Below are positions 1-5,019 of a stretch of DNA of 5,755 nucleotides, piece by piece (position 1 is the first letter of the stretch; every line of letters starts with the position of its first letter). Location of the stretch: contig CAJTZL010000093.1 in NCBI GenBank assembly GCA_910583695.1, positions 1 to 5,755 of the forward strand. Reading direction: 5' to 3'. The DNA comes from an uncultured Oscillibacter sp. (GTDB taxonomy: Bacteria; Bacillota; Clostridia; Oscillospirales; Oscillospiraceae). The notes under the pieces were generated by a model. That model was not told the DNA's origin. It searched no databases and saw only the letters and a program-made list of their open reading frames with translations. The position numbers and the translations under genes are program-made.

Positions 1-348
1 GGCGTGGGGGTGCCCACCCTGCGGGACGTGGTGGCGGAGCTGATGAAGCCGGGCCGGGACATCCGGGACGATCTGCCCAAGCCCGTGCTGCGGACGGACG
101 TGCTGGAGATGAAGGACCTGAAGCCCGGCATGGTGCTGACGGGGACGGTGCGCAACGTCATCGACTTCGGCGCCTTCGTGGACATCGGCGTTCACCAGGA
201 CGGGCTGGTTCACATCTCCCAGGTGGCGGATCGCCGGGTCCGGCACCCCTCGGAGGTGGTCTCCGTGGGGGACGTGGTGAAGGTGAAGGTACTGGAAGTG
301 GACGAGAAGAAGAAGCGGATCTCCCTTTCCATGAAGCAGGCGGACTAG
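1..348 (+). CDS. tex: Tex-family S1 RNA-binding protein, C-terminal fragment
   Basis: This is the 3' end of a gene that enters from the left edge: the frame is open from base 1 and stops at TAG 346-348, giving the last 115 residues. The segment LKPGMVLTGTVRNVIDFGAF, running on to DGLVHISQVAD and VKVKVLEVDEKKKRISLSMK, is a complete S1 (OB-fold) RNA-binding domain of about 73 residues (nt 118-339). It is preceded by a linker containing GVPTLRDVVAELMKPGRDIR, which is typical of the HhH-to-S1 junction of Tex (YhgF/YdcI family, normally 700-780 residues). Tex is a cytoplasmic nucleic-acid-binding protein linked to transcription. The N-terminal Tex, YqgF-like and HhH parts lie outside the window, so only the S1 end is seen. 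Other S1 proteins are possible but fit the linker less well. Confidence 0.88.
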   Translation, partial: GVGVPTLRDVVAELMKPGRDIRDDLPKPVLRTDVLEMKDLKPGMVLTGTVRNVIDFGAFVDIGVHQDGLVHISQVADRRVRHPSEVVSVGDVVKVKVLEVDEKKKRISLSMKQAD

Positions 349-403
349 GCCTTGTTTGAAAATTGGCGGAATGTCCAACAAAGATTTTTTCGCCAATCAA
401 GGC
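349..403. repeat. Imperfect inverted repeat directly after tex; possible weak terminator or dispersed repeat
   Basis: GCCTTG (349-354) pairs perfectly with CAAGGC (398-403), and ATTGGCG (362-368) pairs with CGCCAAT (391-397). The two helices are separated by a 7-base bulge on the left side only and enclose a 22-base loop. A run of four T follows a few bases later (407-410). The structure starts one base after the tex stop codon, so it could end the tex transcript. The large loop and the short, displaced T-run make it a poor canonical terminator. A small palindromic intergenic repeat is the alternative. Confidence 0.4.
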
Positions 404-582
404 AAATTTTCGCAGGCGGGCTGACGCCCGTCATGGACGGCAACGCGGCCCTGCGATTCCTGGACCGCTGAACGTTTCTCTTTATTTTTGGGGGCTGCTC
501 CAGGGCCCGCGAAAGCCGCTCCGTCTCCTCCCCGGCATACCGGGCAGCGGGGTGCAAGTTATAAAAATTTCACCCCTCGCGA
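404..582. other. Intergenic stretch without a supported gene
   Basis: No start with a ribosome binding site, no protein family and no RNA gene could be recognised here. The plus frame continuing from tex stays open from its stop to TGA 469-471; residues 25-40 read AGGLTPVMDGNAALRF, which looks somewhat protein-like, but 40 open codons are not significant in this composition. Small hairpins are visible: CGGGC-TGAC-GCCCG (417-430) and CCCGG-CATA-CCGGG (531-544). Composition is mixed, with GC-rich blocks interrupted by AT-rich TTTATTTTTG (481-490) and TATAAAAATTT (560-570). This could be decayed coding DNA or an intergenic repeat. Confidence 0.5.
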
Positions 583-611
583 TTGACAAGCCTCTTGTGA
601 AGTGATATATT
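583..611 (+). promoter_or_regulatory. Sigma-A promoter of the membrane protein/XRE operon
   Basis: TTGACA (583-588) is a perfect -35 box, followed by exactly 17 bases and TATATT (606-611), a 5/6 match to the -10 consensus. A transcript would start near 618, leaving about 40 bases of leader before the ATG at 658. The -10 box sits inside the left arm of a long palindrome (600-644), so a protein bound there would block RNA polymerase. Confidence 0.85.
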
Positions 612-644
612 TATAACACACTGTAAGTTAAAAATATATCACTT
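600..644. promoter_or_regulatory. 45-base near-perfect palindrome over the -10 box: probable operator
   Basis: AAGTGATATATTT (600-612) is the exact reverse complement of AAATATATCACTT (632-644). After one mismatch, TAAC (614-617) pairs with GTTA (627-630), giving 17 of 18 matched positions around a 9-base centre. Each arm also reads as a degenerate GT-N12-AC dyad (602-617 and 627-642), suggesting two dimer sites. The left arm covers the -10 box and the right arm abuts the ribosome binding site GGAGGA (645-650). Because the likely transcription start (about 618) lies inside the palindrome, the mRNA would not carry both arms. A DNA operator is therefore more likely than an RNA hairpin. The XRE protein encoded downstream is the natural candidate ligand. 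Confidence 0.75.
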
Positions 645-657
645 GGAGGAATGGAGC

Positions 658-1110
658 ATGAAATCAAAAGTCACCTTGAAGGAACTGGTTGGAACGAAAA
701 TCATCTACGCGGTACTCCTGGTCTGCTATTACTGGACGTGGGCGAGGCGGGATTGGCAGGAATATTATACGGCCATCCAGAATGGGATCGCCGTATTCAC
801 CATCGTGTTTTTCGCCATGCAGGCAAACCGGATTCACAAGTACCACAAAGAAGAAAAGGACGAGATGGCAGTTCAAAATTTGCGCAGAATTGATGCGATC
901 GGATTGAAGCTCATGACGGCGGCGGCGATTGTCATTGCCTTTGCGTGCGCAGTCTCCTGCATAGACGGAGCGACGGCGGGCTACGCGCTGGTTGGAATGA
1001 TACTCGTGCTGGCGGTTCTGCGATTCATCATCTTCTGCGTGATGGACAGTGGGAGTCTGATATGGCCCTTAAAACGAAGGTCCGAGAATATCGGGAAAAA
1101 GCGGGACTGA
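658..1110 (+). CDS. Small four-helix membrane protein, partner of XRE regulator
   Basis: The protein has 150 residues and belongs to no family I can name with confidence. ATG 658 is chosen because GGAGGA (645-650) lies 7 bases upstream; the ATG at 651 directly abuts that site and is out of frame, and the TTG at 643 has no site. Four hydrophobic segments are visible: about residues 13-29, 43-56, 86-102 and 109-129. A charged, probably cytoplasmic loop (HKYHKEEKDEM, 60-70, on to RR 76-77) separates the two hairpins, and the C-terminus is basic (KRRSENIGKKRD). Small membrane proteins of this layout next to short XRE repressors are common in Firmicutes, where their role is mostly unknown. The downstream regulator overlaps its last 49 bases, and the promoter/operator lies directly upstream. 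GC is lower than in the neighbours (43% and 50% in two 60-base lines counted by hand, against 67% for one line of the SLH gene), hinting at acquisition by transfer. Confidence 0.85.
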   Translation: MKSKVTLKELVGTKIIYAVLLVCYYWTWARRDWQEYYTAIQNGIAVFTIVFFAMQANRIHKYHKEEKDEMAVQNLRRIDAIGLKLMTAAAIVIAFACAVSCIDGATAGYALVGMILVLAVLRFIIFCVMDSGSLIWPLKRRSENIGKKRD

Positions 1111-1265
1111 AGCAAAGCGAACTGGCGGACCTGGTACACGTGCGGCGGGAGACGATTGTACATCTGGAAAACGGAAGATACAATCCGTCCCTGAAGCTGG
1201 CCATGGATATCGCCAAGGTGTTCCAGGTGGCGGTGGAGGAGCTGTTTGCGTTTACCGAGGACTGA
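1062..1265 (+). CDS. XRE/Cro-CI family HTH transcriptional regulator (67 aa)
   Basis: A single-domain DNA-binding protein. Residues 3-62 form the five-helix XRE fold: VREYREKAGL (helix 1), KQSELADLVHV (helix 2), RRETIVHLENGRYNPS (recognition helix and following turn), LKLAMDIAKVF (helix 4) and VAVEELF (helix 5). The ETIVHLENGRYNPSL block is the signature of the short 65-70 residue subfamily, so the length is complete and there is no ligand or oligomerisation domain. The start at 1062 has GGGAG (1051-1055) six bases upstream and gives the usual subfamily N-terminus. This places 49 bases of overlap, in another frame, with the membrane protein gene, so translation is probably coupled. It most likely binds the palindrome at 600-644 and represses its own operon. 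That target is inferred from position and symmetry. Confidence 0.93.
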   Translation: MALKTKVREYREKAGLKQSELADLVHVRRETIVHLENGRYNPSLKLAMDIAKVFQVAVEELFAFTED

Positions 1266-1296
1266 TTCGCCGGGGAGAACAGAGTGCCGCTTTCCC

Positions 1297-1335
1297 AAAA
1301 AGAGCGTGAAGACAAAATGTCTTCACGCTCTTTTT
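1297..1335. terminator. Bidirectional intrinsic terminator between XRE gene and ferredoxin gene
   Basis: AAAAAGAGCGTGAAGACA (1297-1314) is the perfect 18-base reverse complement of 1318-1335, with a 3-base AAA loop. The helix is GC-containing in its middle and ends in T5 on both strands, so it can stop the rightward XRE operon and the leftward ferredoxin gene. The ferredoxin stop codon (1334-1336) overlaps the outer end of the stem. Confidence 0.93.
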
Positions 1336-1516
1336 ACCCCTCCACCCGGATGGCGTTCACCGGACAGCCGTTGGCGGCGTCCCGAACCCGGGGATGGTTC
1401 CCCTCCGGCTGGGCGATGACGGCGGAGGCGCTTCCGGCGATGCGGAAGACCTCCGGCGCGGCACAGGCGCACATGCCGCAGGCGATGCAGCGGCCCGCGT
1501 CTACCGTGACGGTCAT
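1334..1516 (-). CDS. Single-cluster 4Fe-4S ferredoxin (60 aa)
   Basis: A small cytoplasmic electron carrier. The N-terminal motif C10-IA-C13-GM-C16 plus C51-P in NGCPVNAI supplies the four cysteines of one [4Fe-4S] cluster, as in monocluster ferredoxins of about 60 residues. An extra cysteine, C18, lies just after the motif. The middle (residues 19-50) has lost the second CxxCxxC set, so this is not a 2x[4Fe-4S] protein. The start at 1516 is supported by AAGGAGGG (1525-1532) eight bases upstream and by a promoter at 1549-1577. It is monocistronic, divergent from the SLH-protein gene and convergent with the XRE gene. No redox enzyme gene is adjacent, so the partner cannot be read from context. 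Confidence 0.93.
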   Translation of the reverse strand: MTVTVDAGRCIACGMCACAAPEVFRIAGSASAVIAQPEGNHPRVRDAANGCPVNAIRVEG

Positions 1517-1548
1517 ATGGACAGCCCTCCTTGCTTTGTTCTGCCTCC

Positions 1549-1577
1549 ATCATAACCCCGGCGGGGCGGTTTGTCCA
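1549..1577 (-). promoter_or_regulatory. Promoter of the ferredoxin gene
   Basis: On the minus strand TGGACA (1577-1572, 5/6 of the -35 consensus) is followed by exactly 17 bases and TATGAT (1554-1549, 5/6 of the -10 consensus). Transcription would start near 1542, about 25 bases before the ATG, leaving just enough leader for the AAGGAGGG ribosome binding site. Confidence 0.75.
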
Positions 1578-1625
1578 GCCTGGAAAATCCCGGGGAAAGC
1601 GTCGGATTTTGTTCACGGATTGTCA

Positions 1626-1654
1626 TTTACTTTCCTTCCGGTTTGTGGTATGCT
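1626..1654 (+). promoter_or_regulatory. Extended -10 promoter of the SLH-protein gene
   Basis: TTTACT (1626-1631, 4/6 match) is followed by 17 bases and TATGCT (1649-1654). TG at 1646-1647 makes an extended -10 element, TGGTATGCT. The start would be near 1661, giving a leader of about 35 bases before ATG 1696. It points away from the ferredoxin promoter. Confidence 0.65.
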
Positions 1655-1695
1655 GAAAGCTGTTCGACACCCCTGGACAAGTATGGAGGAACCCT

Positions 1696-4600
1696 ATGAA
1701 ACAAGTCTTTCCCAGAGCGCTTTCCCTGTTGCTGGCCCTGTCTCTTCTGGCGGCGCTGGCAGTTTCCCCCGCCCAGGCCTCGGAGGCCATGGGGGACGAC
1801 CTCATTGCCACGGACACCCTCCTGAACCGGGAGACCCAGCTATCCACCAACGTCTTCTGGAGCACCGTCAGCTCCGACTACCGGACGGAAAACCTGATTA
1901 CATACGTCCCCAACGCCTCCGTCACCCCCATCGTCACCTACGGCGGTGTGCTGACGGACCGGAGCTCCGTCTCCAACACCGCCAAGGCCCTGGAGGAGCA
2001 GGGACACCGGGTGGTGGCGGGTATCAACGGAGACTTTTACAACGTGAACAACGGCCTGCCCATCGGCATCGTCGTCACCCAGGGGCAGCTGCGCTCCAGC
2101 GACGGGGGCTATCACGCCATCGGCTTCCGCTCCGACGGCACCGCCATCCTGGGCAAGCCCGCCGTCACCATGAGCGTCCGCTACACCGCCCAGGACGGCA
2201 CGGGGGAGCCCCTCTACGATGAACTGGGAAACCCCCTCACCGACGGCACGGGCCAGACAACCGAGAAAACCCTGTGGCCCGCCGCCTTCAACAAGGCCCG
2301 GACGGAGTCCGGCATCTATCTCTACACCTACGACTTCAACGCCTCCCACACCACCGGCTCCACCCAGCCCGGCGTGGACGTGGTCTGCACCGTTCAGGAG
2401 GGGAATTTCGCCTTGGGCGGAACCACCTCCCTGCTGGTGGAGCGCATCGCCGAGACGGAGAAGGAGGCCACGCCCCTGGGCCCCTCCCACGTAGTCCTCA
2501 GCGCCAACGCCAAGGCGGGGGAGGAGACCCTGAACGCCCTCCGCTCCATCCCGGTGGGAACGATCCTCACCCTGACCCTCACCCCGGCGGACCCCGGCTG
2601 GAACGACGTCCAGTACGCCGCCGGCAGCCTTTACTCCCTAGTGGAAAACGGGACCCTGGTCTCCGGCCTCCCCACGGGGGCGGCCCCCCGGACCGCCGTG
2701 GGCCAGCGGTATGACGGAAGCCTGATTTTCTACACCATCGACGGCCGGAAGTCCGGTCACTCCATCGGGGCCACCATGGAGCAGGTGGCCCGGCGGCTCA
2801 TTGAGCTGGGCTGCACCACCGCCCTGGGTCTGGACGGCGGCGGCTCCACCACCCTGGCCGTCACCAATCCCGCGGACACCGCCGCGGAGCGGATCAACCA
2901 GCCCTCCGACCGGGTGGAGCGCTCCGTGTCCAACCAGATTTTCCTTGTGGCCTCCAACCAGCCCACCGGGCAGCTCAGCCACTTCTATGTCAGTGCCGAC
3001 AATGCCTACGTCCTGGCGGGCAGCCGCGCGGAAATCTCCGCCGCCGCCGTGGACACCAACTTCATCCCCATGAACGAACGCTACGATCTCACCGCCTCCG
3101 CCGGAACCCTCTCGGGGAACACCCTCACCACCCCCCTGGAGGGCGGGGACATCACCATCACCGCCGAGGGCGGCGGGGGACAGGGCTCCACCGTGGTTCA
3201 CGCCGTCACCGCGCCGGACGGCGTGGCGGTGCGGAACGCCGACAACGCCATCATCACGGAGCTCAGCGTCTCTCCCGGCGCCTCCGTCCAGCTCCACGGC
3301 TCCGCCGCCTACAAGCACCTGCCCCTCAAGGCGGACCCGGAGGCCTTCACCTGGGCCCTGGAGGGGGAGATCGGCGCCATTGACGAGACGGGCCTCTTCA
3401 CCGCCACGGCCCTGGGCACCGGAAGCATCACCGTCTCCGCCGGGACCCAGAGCGCCAGCATTGATGTGACCGTCTCCACTCAGCATCTGGAAACCCTGGA
3501 GGACTTCGAGGGCGAAACCACCATCTTCCGGGGCTCCGGGGAGCACGCCTCCTTCAGCCTGAACCGGGATGGGAACTACGTCCGCTTCGGCCGGGCCTCC
3601 GGCAGGCTGGACTACGACCTCACCGACGGCCCCGCCCGCTGGAACGCCACGGTTCAGCCCGCCGCCGTGAAGACCCCCTACACCGGGCTGAACCTCTGGG
3701 TAGACAGCAACGGCTCCGGCAGCACCCTGTCCCTCCTGTACTCCATCGGCGAGGAGGAAACCCAGGTCCTGCCCCTGACCACCCTGGACGTGGCCGGCTG
3801 GAAGCAGGTGTCTGTCAACGATCTGCCCGCAGGCATCACCATCCGGGGCCTGGAAGTCACCGGCACCGGCAAGGGGACCATTTACCTGGATCAGATCGTC
3901 GCCACCTTTGACGGCACTGTGGATACCGCCCCGCCGGTGATCACGGCGGAGCTGGACCCGGAGAACCGGACCGTCTCCGGCTCCGTCACCGACGCCGTGG
4001 ACGGCATCCTCCCGGCGGCGGCCGTGTCCATCACCTGGAACGGCACGCCCCTGGGCGAGTATGACCCCGCCACGGGACGCTTTACCGCGGTCCTCCCCGG
4101 GGAGAGCCGGGAGCTGGGCCGGATCACCGTCACCGCCCGGGACCACTCCGGCAACCTCGGCAGGGCATCCGTGGAAATCCCCGCCTCCGGCGCGGAGCAC
4201 AAATTCACCGACACCACCGAGTACTGGGGCGCGGACTACTGCGACTTCCTCTACAGCAGCGGCATCTCCGGAGGCTATGACGACGGCACCTTCCGGCCCG
4301 ACGACCTGCTGACCCGGCTGGACTTCTCCGTCATGCTCTACAACGCCCTGAAGCTGGACCCGGCGAAGTACGCGGAGGTGGTCCTGCCCTTCGAGGATCT
4401 GGATCAGATTCCGGAACAGGCCCTTTCCGCCCTCCGGGCGCTGTACAAGGAGGGCATCGTCACCGGAACCGCCGGGACGAACGGGACGCTCTTCTTCAAC
4501 CCCTCCGGGAGCCTGACCCGGGCCCAGGCGGCGGCCATGATCGGGCGGAGCCAGGAGAAGGGCTACGCCCTGGCGGACCTGAGCTTCACCGACACGGCCC

Positions 4601-4740
4601 AGATTCCCGGGTACGCCTCCTTCTACATCCGCACCATGGCGGCCCAGGGGATCCTCAGCGGCTATGCCGACGGAACCTTCCGTCCCCAGGCCAGCATCAC
4701 TCGGGGGCAGATGGCGAAGATTCTCTACACCATGCTGTAA
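1696..4740 (+). CDS. Secreted SLH-anchored phosphodiester glycosidase (NAGPA-type) with Ig-like domains
   Basis: A complete surface protein of 1014 residues. GGAGGA (1685-1690) lies 5 bases before ATG. Residues 1-28 are a signal peptide (basic N-terminus, LLLALSLLAALAV core, AQA cleavage site). About 65-418 resembles the phosphodiester glycosidase domain of NAGPA/DUF2233, with family-like motifs GINGDFYN (109-116), PRTAVG (331-336) and LGLDGGGSTT (377-386); D113 and D380 are candidate active-site residues. In mammals this fold uncaps GlcNAc-phosphomannose; bacterial substrates are largely undefined. Ig-like modules follow at about 421-508 and 510-595 (the second BIG2-like), then a beta-rich segment at 598-740 resembling a carbohydrate-binding jelly roll, and another Ig-like domain at 744-833. 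Three SLH repeats (837-885, 899-950, 964-1014; GGYDDGTFRP and SGYADGTFRP in the first and third) should anchor it to the cell wall. It is monocistronic, with its own promoter and terminator. The domain family is likely; the substrate is unknown. Confidence 0.9.
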   Translation: MKQVFPRALSLLLALSLLAALAVSPAQASEAMGDDLIATDTLLNRETQLSTNVFWSTVSSDYRTENLITYVPNASVTPIVTYGGVLTDRSSVSNTAKALEEQGHRVVAGINGDFYNVNNGLPIGIVVTQGQLRSSDGGYHAIGFRSDGTAILGKPAVTMSVRYTAQDGTGEPLYDELGNPLTDGTGQTTEKTLWPAAFNKARTESGIYLYTYDFNASHTTGSTQPGVDVVCTVQEGNFALGGTTSLLVERIAETEKEATPLGPSHVVLSANAKAGEETLNALRSIPVGTILTLTLTPADPGWNDVQYAAGSLYSLVENGTLVSGLPTGAAPRTAVGQRYDGSLIFYTIDGRKSGHSIGATMEQVARRLIELGCTTALGLDGGGSTTLAVTNPADTAAERINQPSDRVERSVSNQIFLVASNQPTGQLSHFYVSADNAYVLAGSRAEISAAAVDTNFIPMNERYDLTASAGTLSGNTLTTPLEGGDITITAEGGGGQGSTVVHAVTAPDGVAVRNADNAIITELSVSPGASVQLHGSAAYKHLPLKADPEAFTWALEGEIGAIDETGLFTATALGTGSITVSAGTQSASIDVTVSTQHLETLEDFEGETTIFRGSGEHASFSLNRDGNYVRFGRASGRLDYDLTDGPARWNATVQPAAVKTPYTGLNLWVDSNGSGSTLSLLYSIGEEETQVLPLTTLDVAGWKQVSVNDLPAGITIRGLEVTGTGKGTIYLDQIVATFDGTVDTAPPVITAELDPENRTVSGSVTDAVDGILPAAAVSITWNGTPLGEYDPATGRFTAVLPGESRELGRITVTARDHSGNLGRASVEIPASGAEHKFTDTTEYWGADYCDFLYSSGISGGYDDGTFRPDDLLTRLDFSVMLYNALKLDPAKYAEVVLPFEDLDQIPEQALSALRALYKEGIVTGTAGTNGTLFFNPSGSLTRAQAAAMIGRSQEKGYALADLSFTDTAQIPGYASFYIRTMAAQGILSGYADGTFRPQASITRGQMAKILYTML

Positions 4741-4750
4741 GCAAAGAAAT

Positions 4751-4786
4751 AAGCAAGGCCCGGCAGATTGCCGGGCCTTGCTTTTT
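4751..4786 (+). terminator. Intrinsic terminator of the SLH-protein gene
   Basis: AAGCAAGGCCCGGCA (4751-4765) pairs perfectly with 4769-4783 around a GAT loop. The 15-bp GC-rich stem ends in a T-run (4782-4786). It lies 10 bases after the TAA stop. The A-run on the left is only two bases long, so action on the opposite strand is less certain. Confidence 0.93.
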
Positions 4787-4797
4787 GTCAAACCCTG

Positions 4798-4806
4798 TGA
4801 TATTCT
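4798..4806 (+). promoter_or_regulatory. Candidate extended -10 promoter of the small ORF
   Basis: TGATATTCT has the TGn extension and a 4/6 -10 box (TATTCT, 4801-4806). The matching -35 position (4778-4783, TTGCTT) is weak and lies inside the preceding terminator stem. TTGTCA (4785-4790) is a better -35 box but is badly spaced. A start near 4813 would give an mRNA beginning AUAAGGAUG, about 62 bases before the small ORF. This is weaker evidence than for the opposing promoter at 5020-5048. Confidence 0.4.
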
Positions 4807-4851
4807 GGGGATAAGGATGTCGCAGCAATCGGTTCAGGCGGCTGGCCACGC

Positions 4852-4865
4852 CCTCCGAAAGGAGG
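4852..4865 (+). promoter_or_regulatory. Shine-Dalgarno sequestering hairpin with GNRA tetraloop
   Basis: CCTCC (4852-4856), GAAA (4857-4860) and GGAGG (4861-4865) form a 5-bp all-GC/AU helix closed by a GAAA tetraloop. The right arm is the core of AAAGGAGGTGA (4858-4868), a perfect complement of the 16S rRNA 3' end, placed 9 bases before ATG 4875. The strongest ribosome binding site in the window is therefore predicted to be hidden in its own mRNA unless something opens the helix. Confidence 0.65.
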
Positions 4866-4874
4866 TGAGGCTAT

Positions 4875-4952
4875 ATGCGGATTACGCTACATATCGGGGC
4901 CTTTACGGTTACGATCATCGTAAAACGCAGAAACCGCCACCCTGCCCGGTGA
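4875..4952 (+). CDS. Putative 25-residue basic peptide, possible type I toxin-like
   Basis: ATG 4875 to TGA 4950-4952 encodes MRITLHIGAFTVTIIV followed by KRRNRHPAR. The first 16 residues alternate hydrophobic and polar in a beta-hairpin-like pattern around HIGAF and end in a hydrophobic TVTIIV run. The last nine carry five Arg/Lys and one His. The full AAAGGAGGTGA ribosome binding site 9 bases upstream is the strongest argument that it is translated. The final eight codons lie in a terminator-like hairpin, and a convergent promoter on the other strand would produce antisense RNA over them. A tiny peptide with a hidden ribosome binding site and an antisense RNA matches type I toxins in layout. 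The hydrophobic part is shorter than a usual membrane helix, and I cannot name a family. A competing reading is the overlapping 52-codon frame from ATG 4817 to TAA 4975, which lacks a ribosome binding site. Confidence 0.6.
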   Translation: MRITLHIGAFTVTIIVKRRNRHPAR

Positions 4953-5013
4953 CGGTTTCTATTTTGAAACCCTAAACCAACAAGGGCCAGCCAGATTGCT
5001 GCGGCATCCTTGT
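4926..5013 (-). ncRNA. Candidate antisense RNA to the small ORF
   Basis: A minus-strand RNA of roughly 90 bases is predicted from the promoter at 5020-5048 (start near 5013) to the hairpin at 4929-4960; both ends are estimates. It would be complementary to the last eight codons, the stop codon and the 3' end of the small-ORF mRNA. Its first 20 bases nearly repeat the leader of that mRNA because of the inverted repeat. It holds only an 11-codon ORF (ATG at 5007) without a ribosome binding site, so it is more likely non-coding. It starts just downstream of recR, and read-through from recR would make a longer version. Confidence 0.5.
4929..4965. terminator. Shared terminator-like hairpin over the end of the small ORF
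   Basis: AGAAACCGCCACC (4929-4941) pairs with GGTGACGGTTTCT (4948-4960) around a 6-base loop, with a single imperfect position (C4937/A4952). On the plus strand ATTTT follows (4961-4965). On the minus strand the imperfect position becomes a U-G wobble, so the helix is fully paired, and GCGTTTT follows. It could end both the sense mRNA and the opposing RNA, but both U-runs are short (four bases), so termination may be partial. The left arm is coding sequence and the TGA stop (4950-4952) is inside the right arm. Confidence 0.65.
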
Positions 5014-5019
5014 GTTCTT

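Larger units (their letters stand above)
4813..5011. repeat. Imperfect inverted repeat bracketing the small ORF
   Basis: AAGGATGTCGCAGCAATC (4813-4830) is matched in inverted orientation by 4994-5011 at 17 of 18 positions. A second inner pair, GGCTGGCC (4840-4847) and GGCCAGCC (4985-4992), is perfect. As a result, RNAs read inward from both sides would start with almost the same leader. Weaker matching continues outward (4807-4812 with 5012-5017), mostly as G-T pairs. The arms enclose the ORF and its hairpin. They could also be the ends of a small MITE-like element, although no target-site duplication could be identified. Confidence 0.8.

Noticed and set aside
346..348. TAG of tex as a recoded sense codon (pyrrolysine) because the frame stays open after it
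   Set aside because: The S1 domain is complete at the TAG and ends like other Tex proteins. The extension is not similar to Tex, and no pyl genes are in view.
345..557. 70-codon minus-strand frame between tex and the XRE operon
   Set aside because: It has no ribosome binding site or promoter, overlaps the inverted repeat and has no recognisable domain. Similar shadow frames exist on both strands of this stretch.
632..650. RNA hairpin hiding the ribosome binding site of the membrane protein gene
   Set aside because: The left arm (600-612) lies upstream of the likely transcription start near 618, so the mRNA would lack it. The palindrome is better read as a DNA operator.
1284..2222. 312-codon plus-strand open frame
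   Set aside because: It runs across the terminator, antisense over the ferredoxin gene and out of frame through the start of the SLH gene. The product has no family features and there is no ribosome binding site.
1840..2490. 216-codon minus-strand open frame inside the SLH gene
   Set aside because: It is a compositional shadow, rich in Gly/Val/Ala/Asp repeats, on the strand opposite the NAGPA-type domain.
2638..4791. 717-codon open frame on the minus strand
   Set aside because: It is antisense to the SLH protein gene. Its product is a low-complexity Gly/Val/Asp/Arg-rich sequence without domains, as expected from the complement of GC-rich codons, and the plus-strand protein has clear signal peptide, enzyme and SLH motifs.
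4817..4975. 52-codon frame (starts MSQQSVQAAG) overlapping the 25-codon ORF
   Set aside because: It has no ribosome binding site and runs through the hidden Shine-Dalgarno and the hairpin without protein-like features. It is kept only as an alternative reading of the locus.
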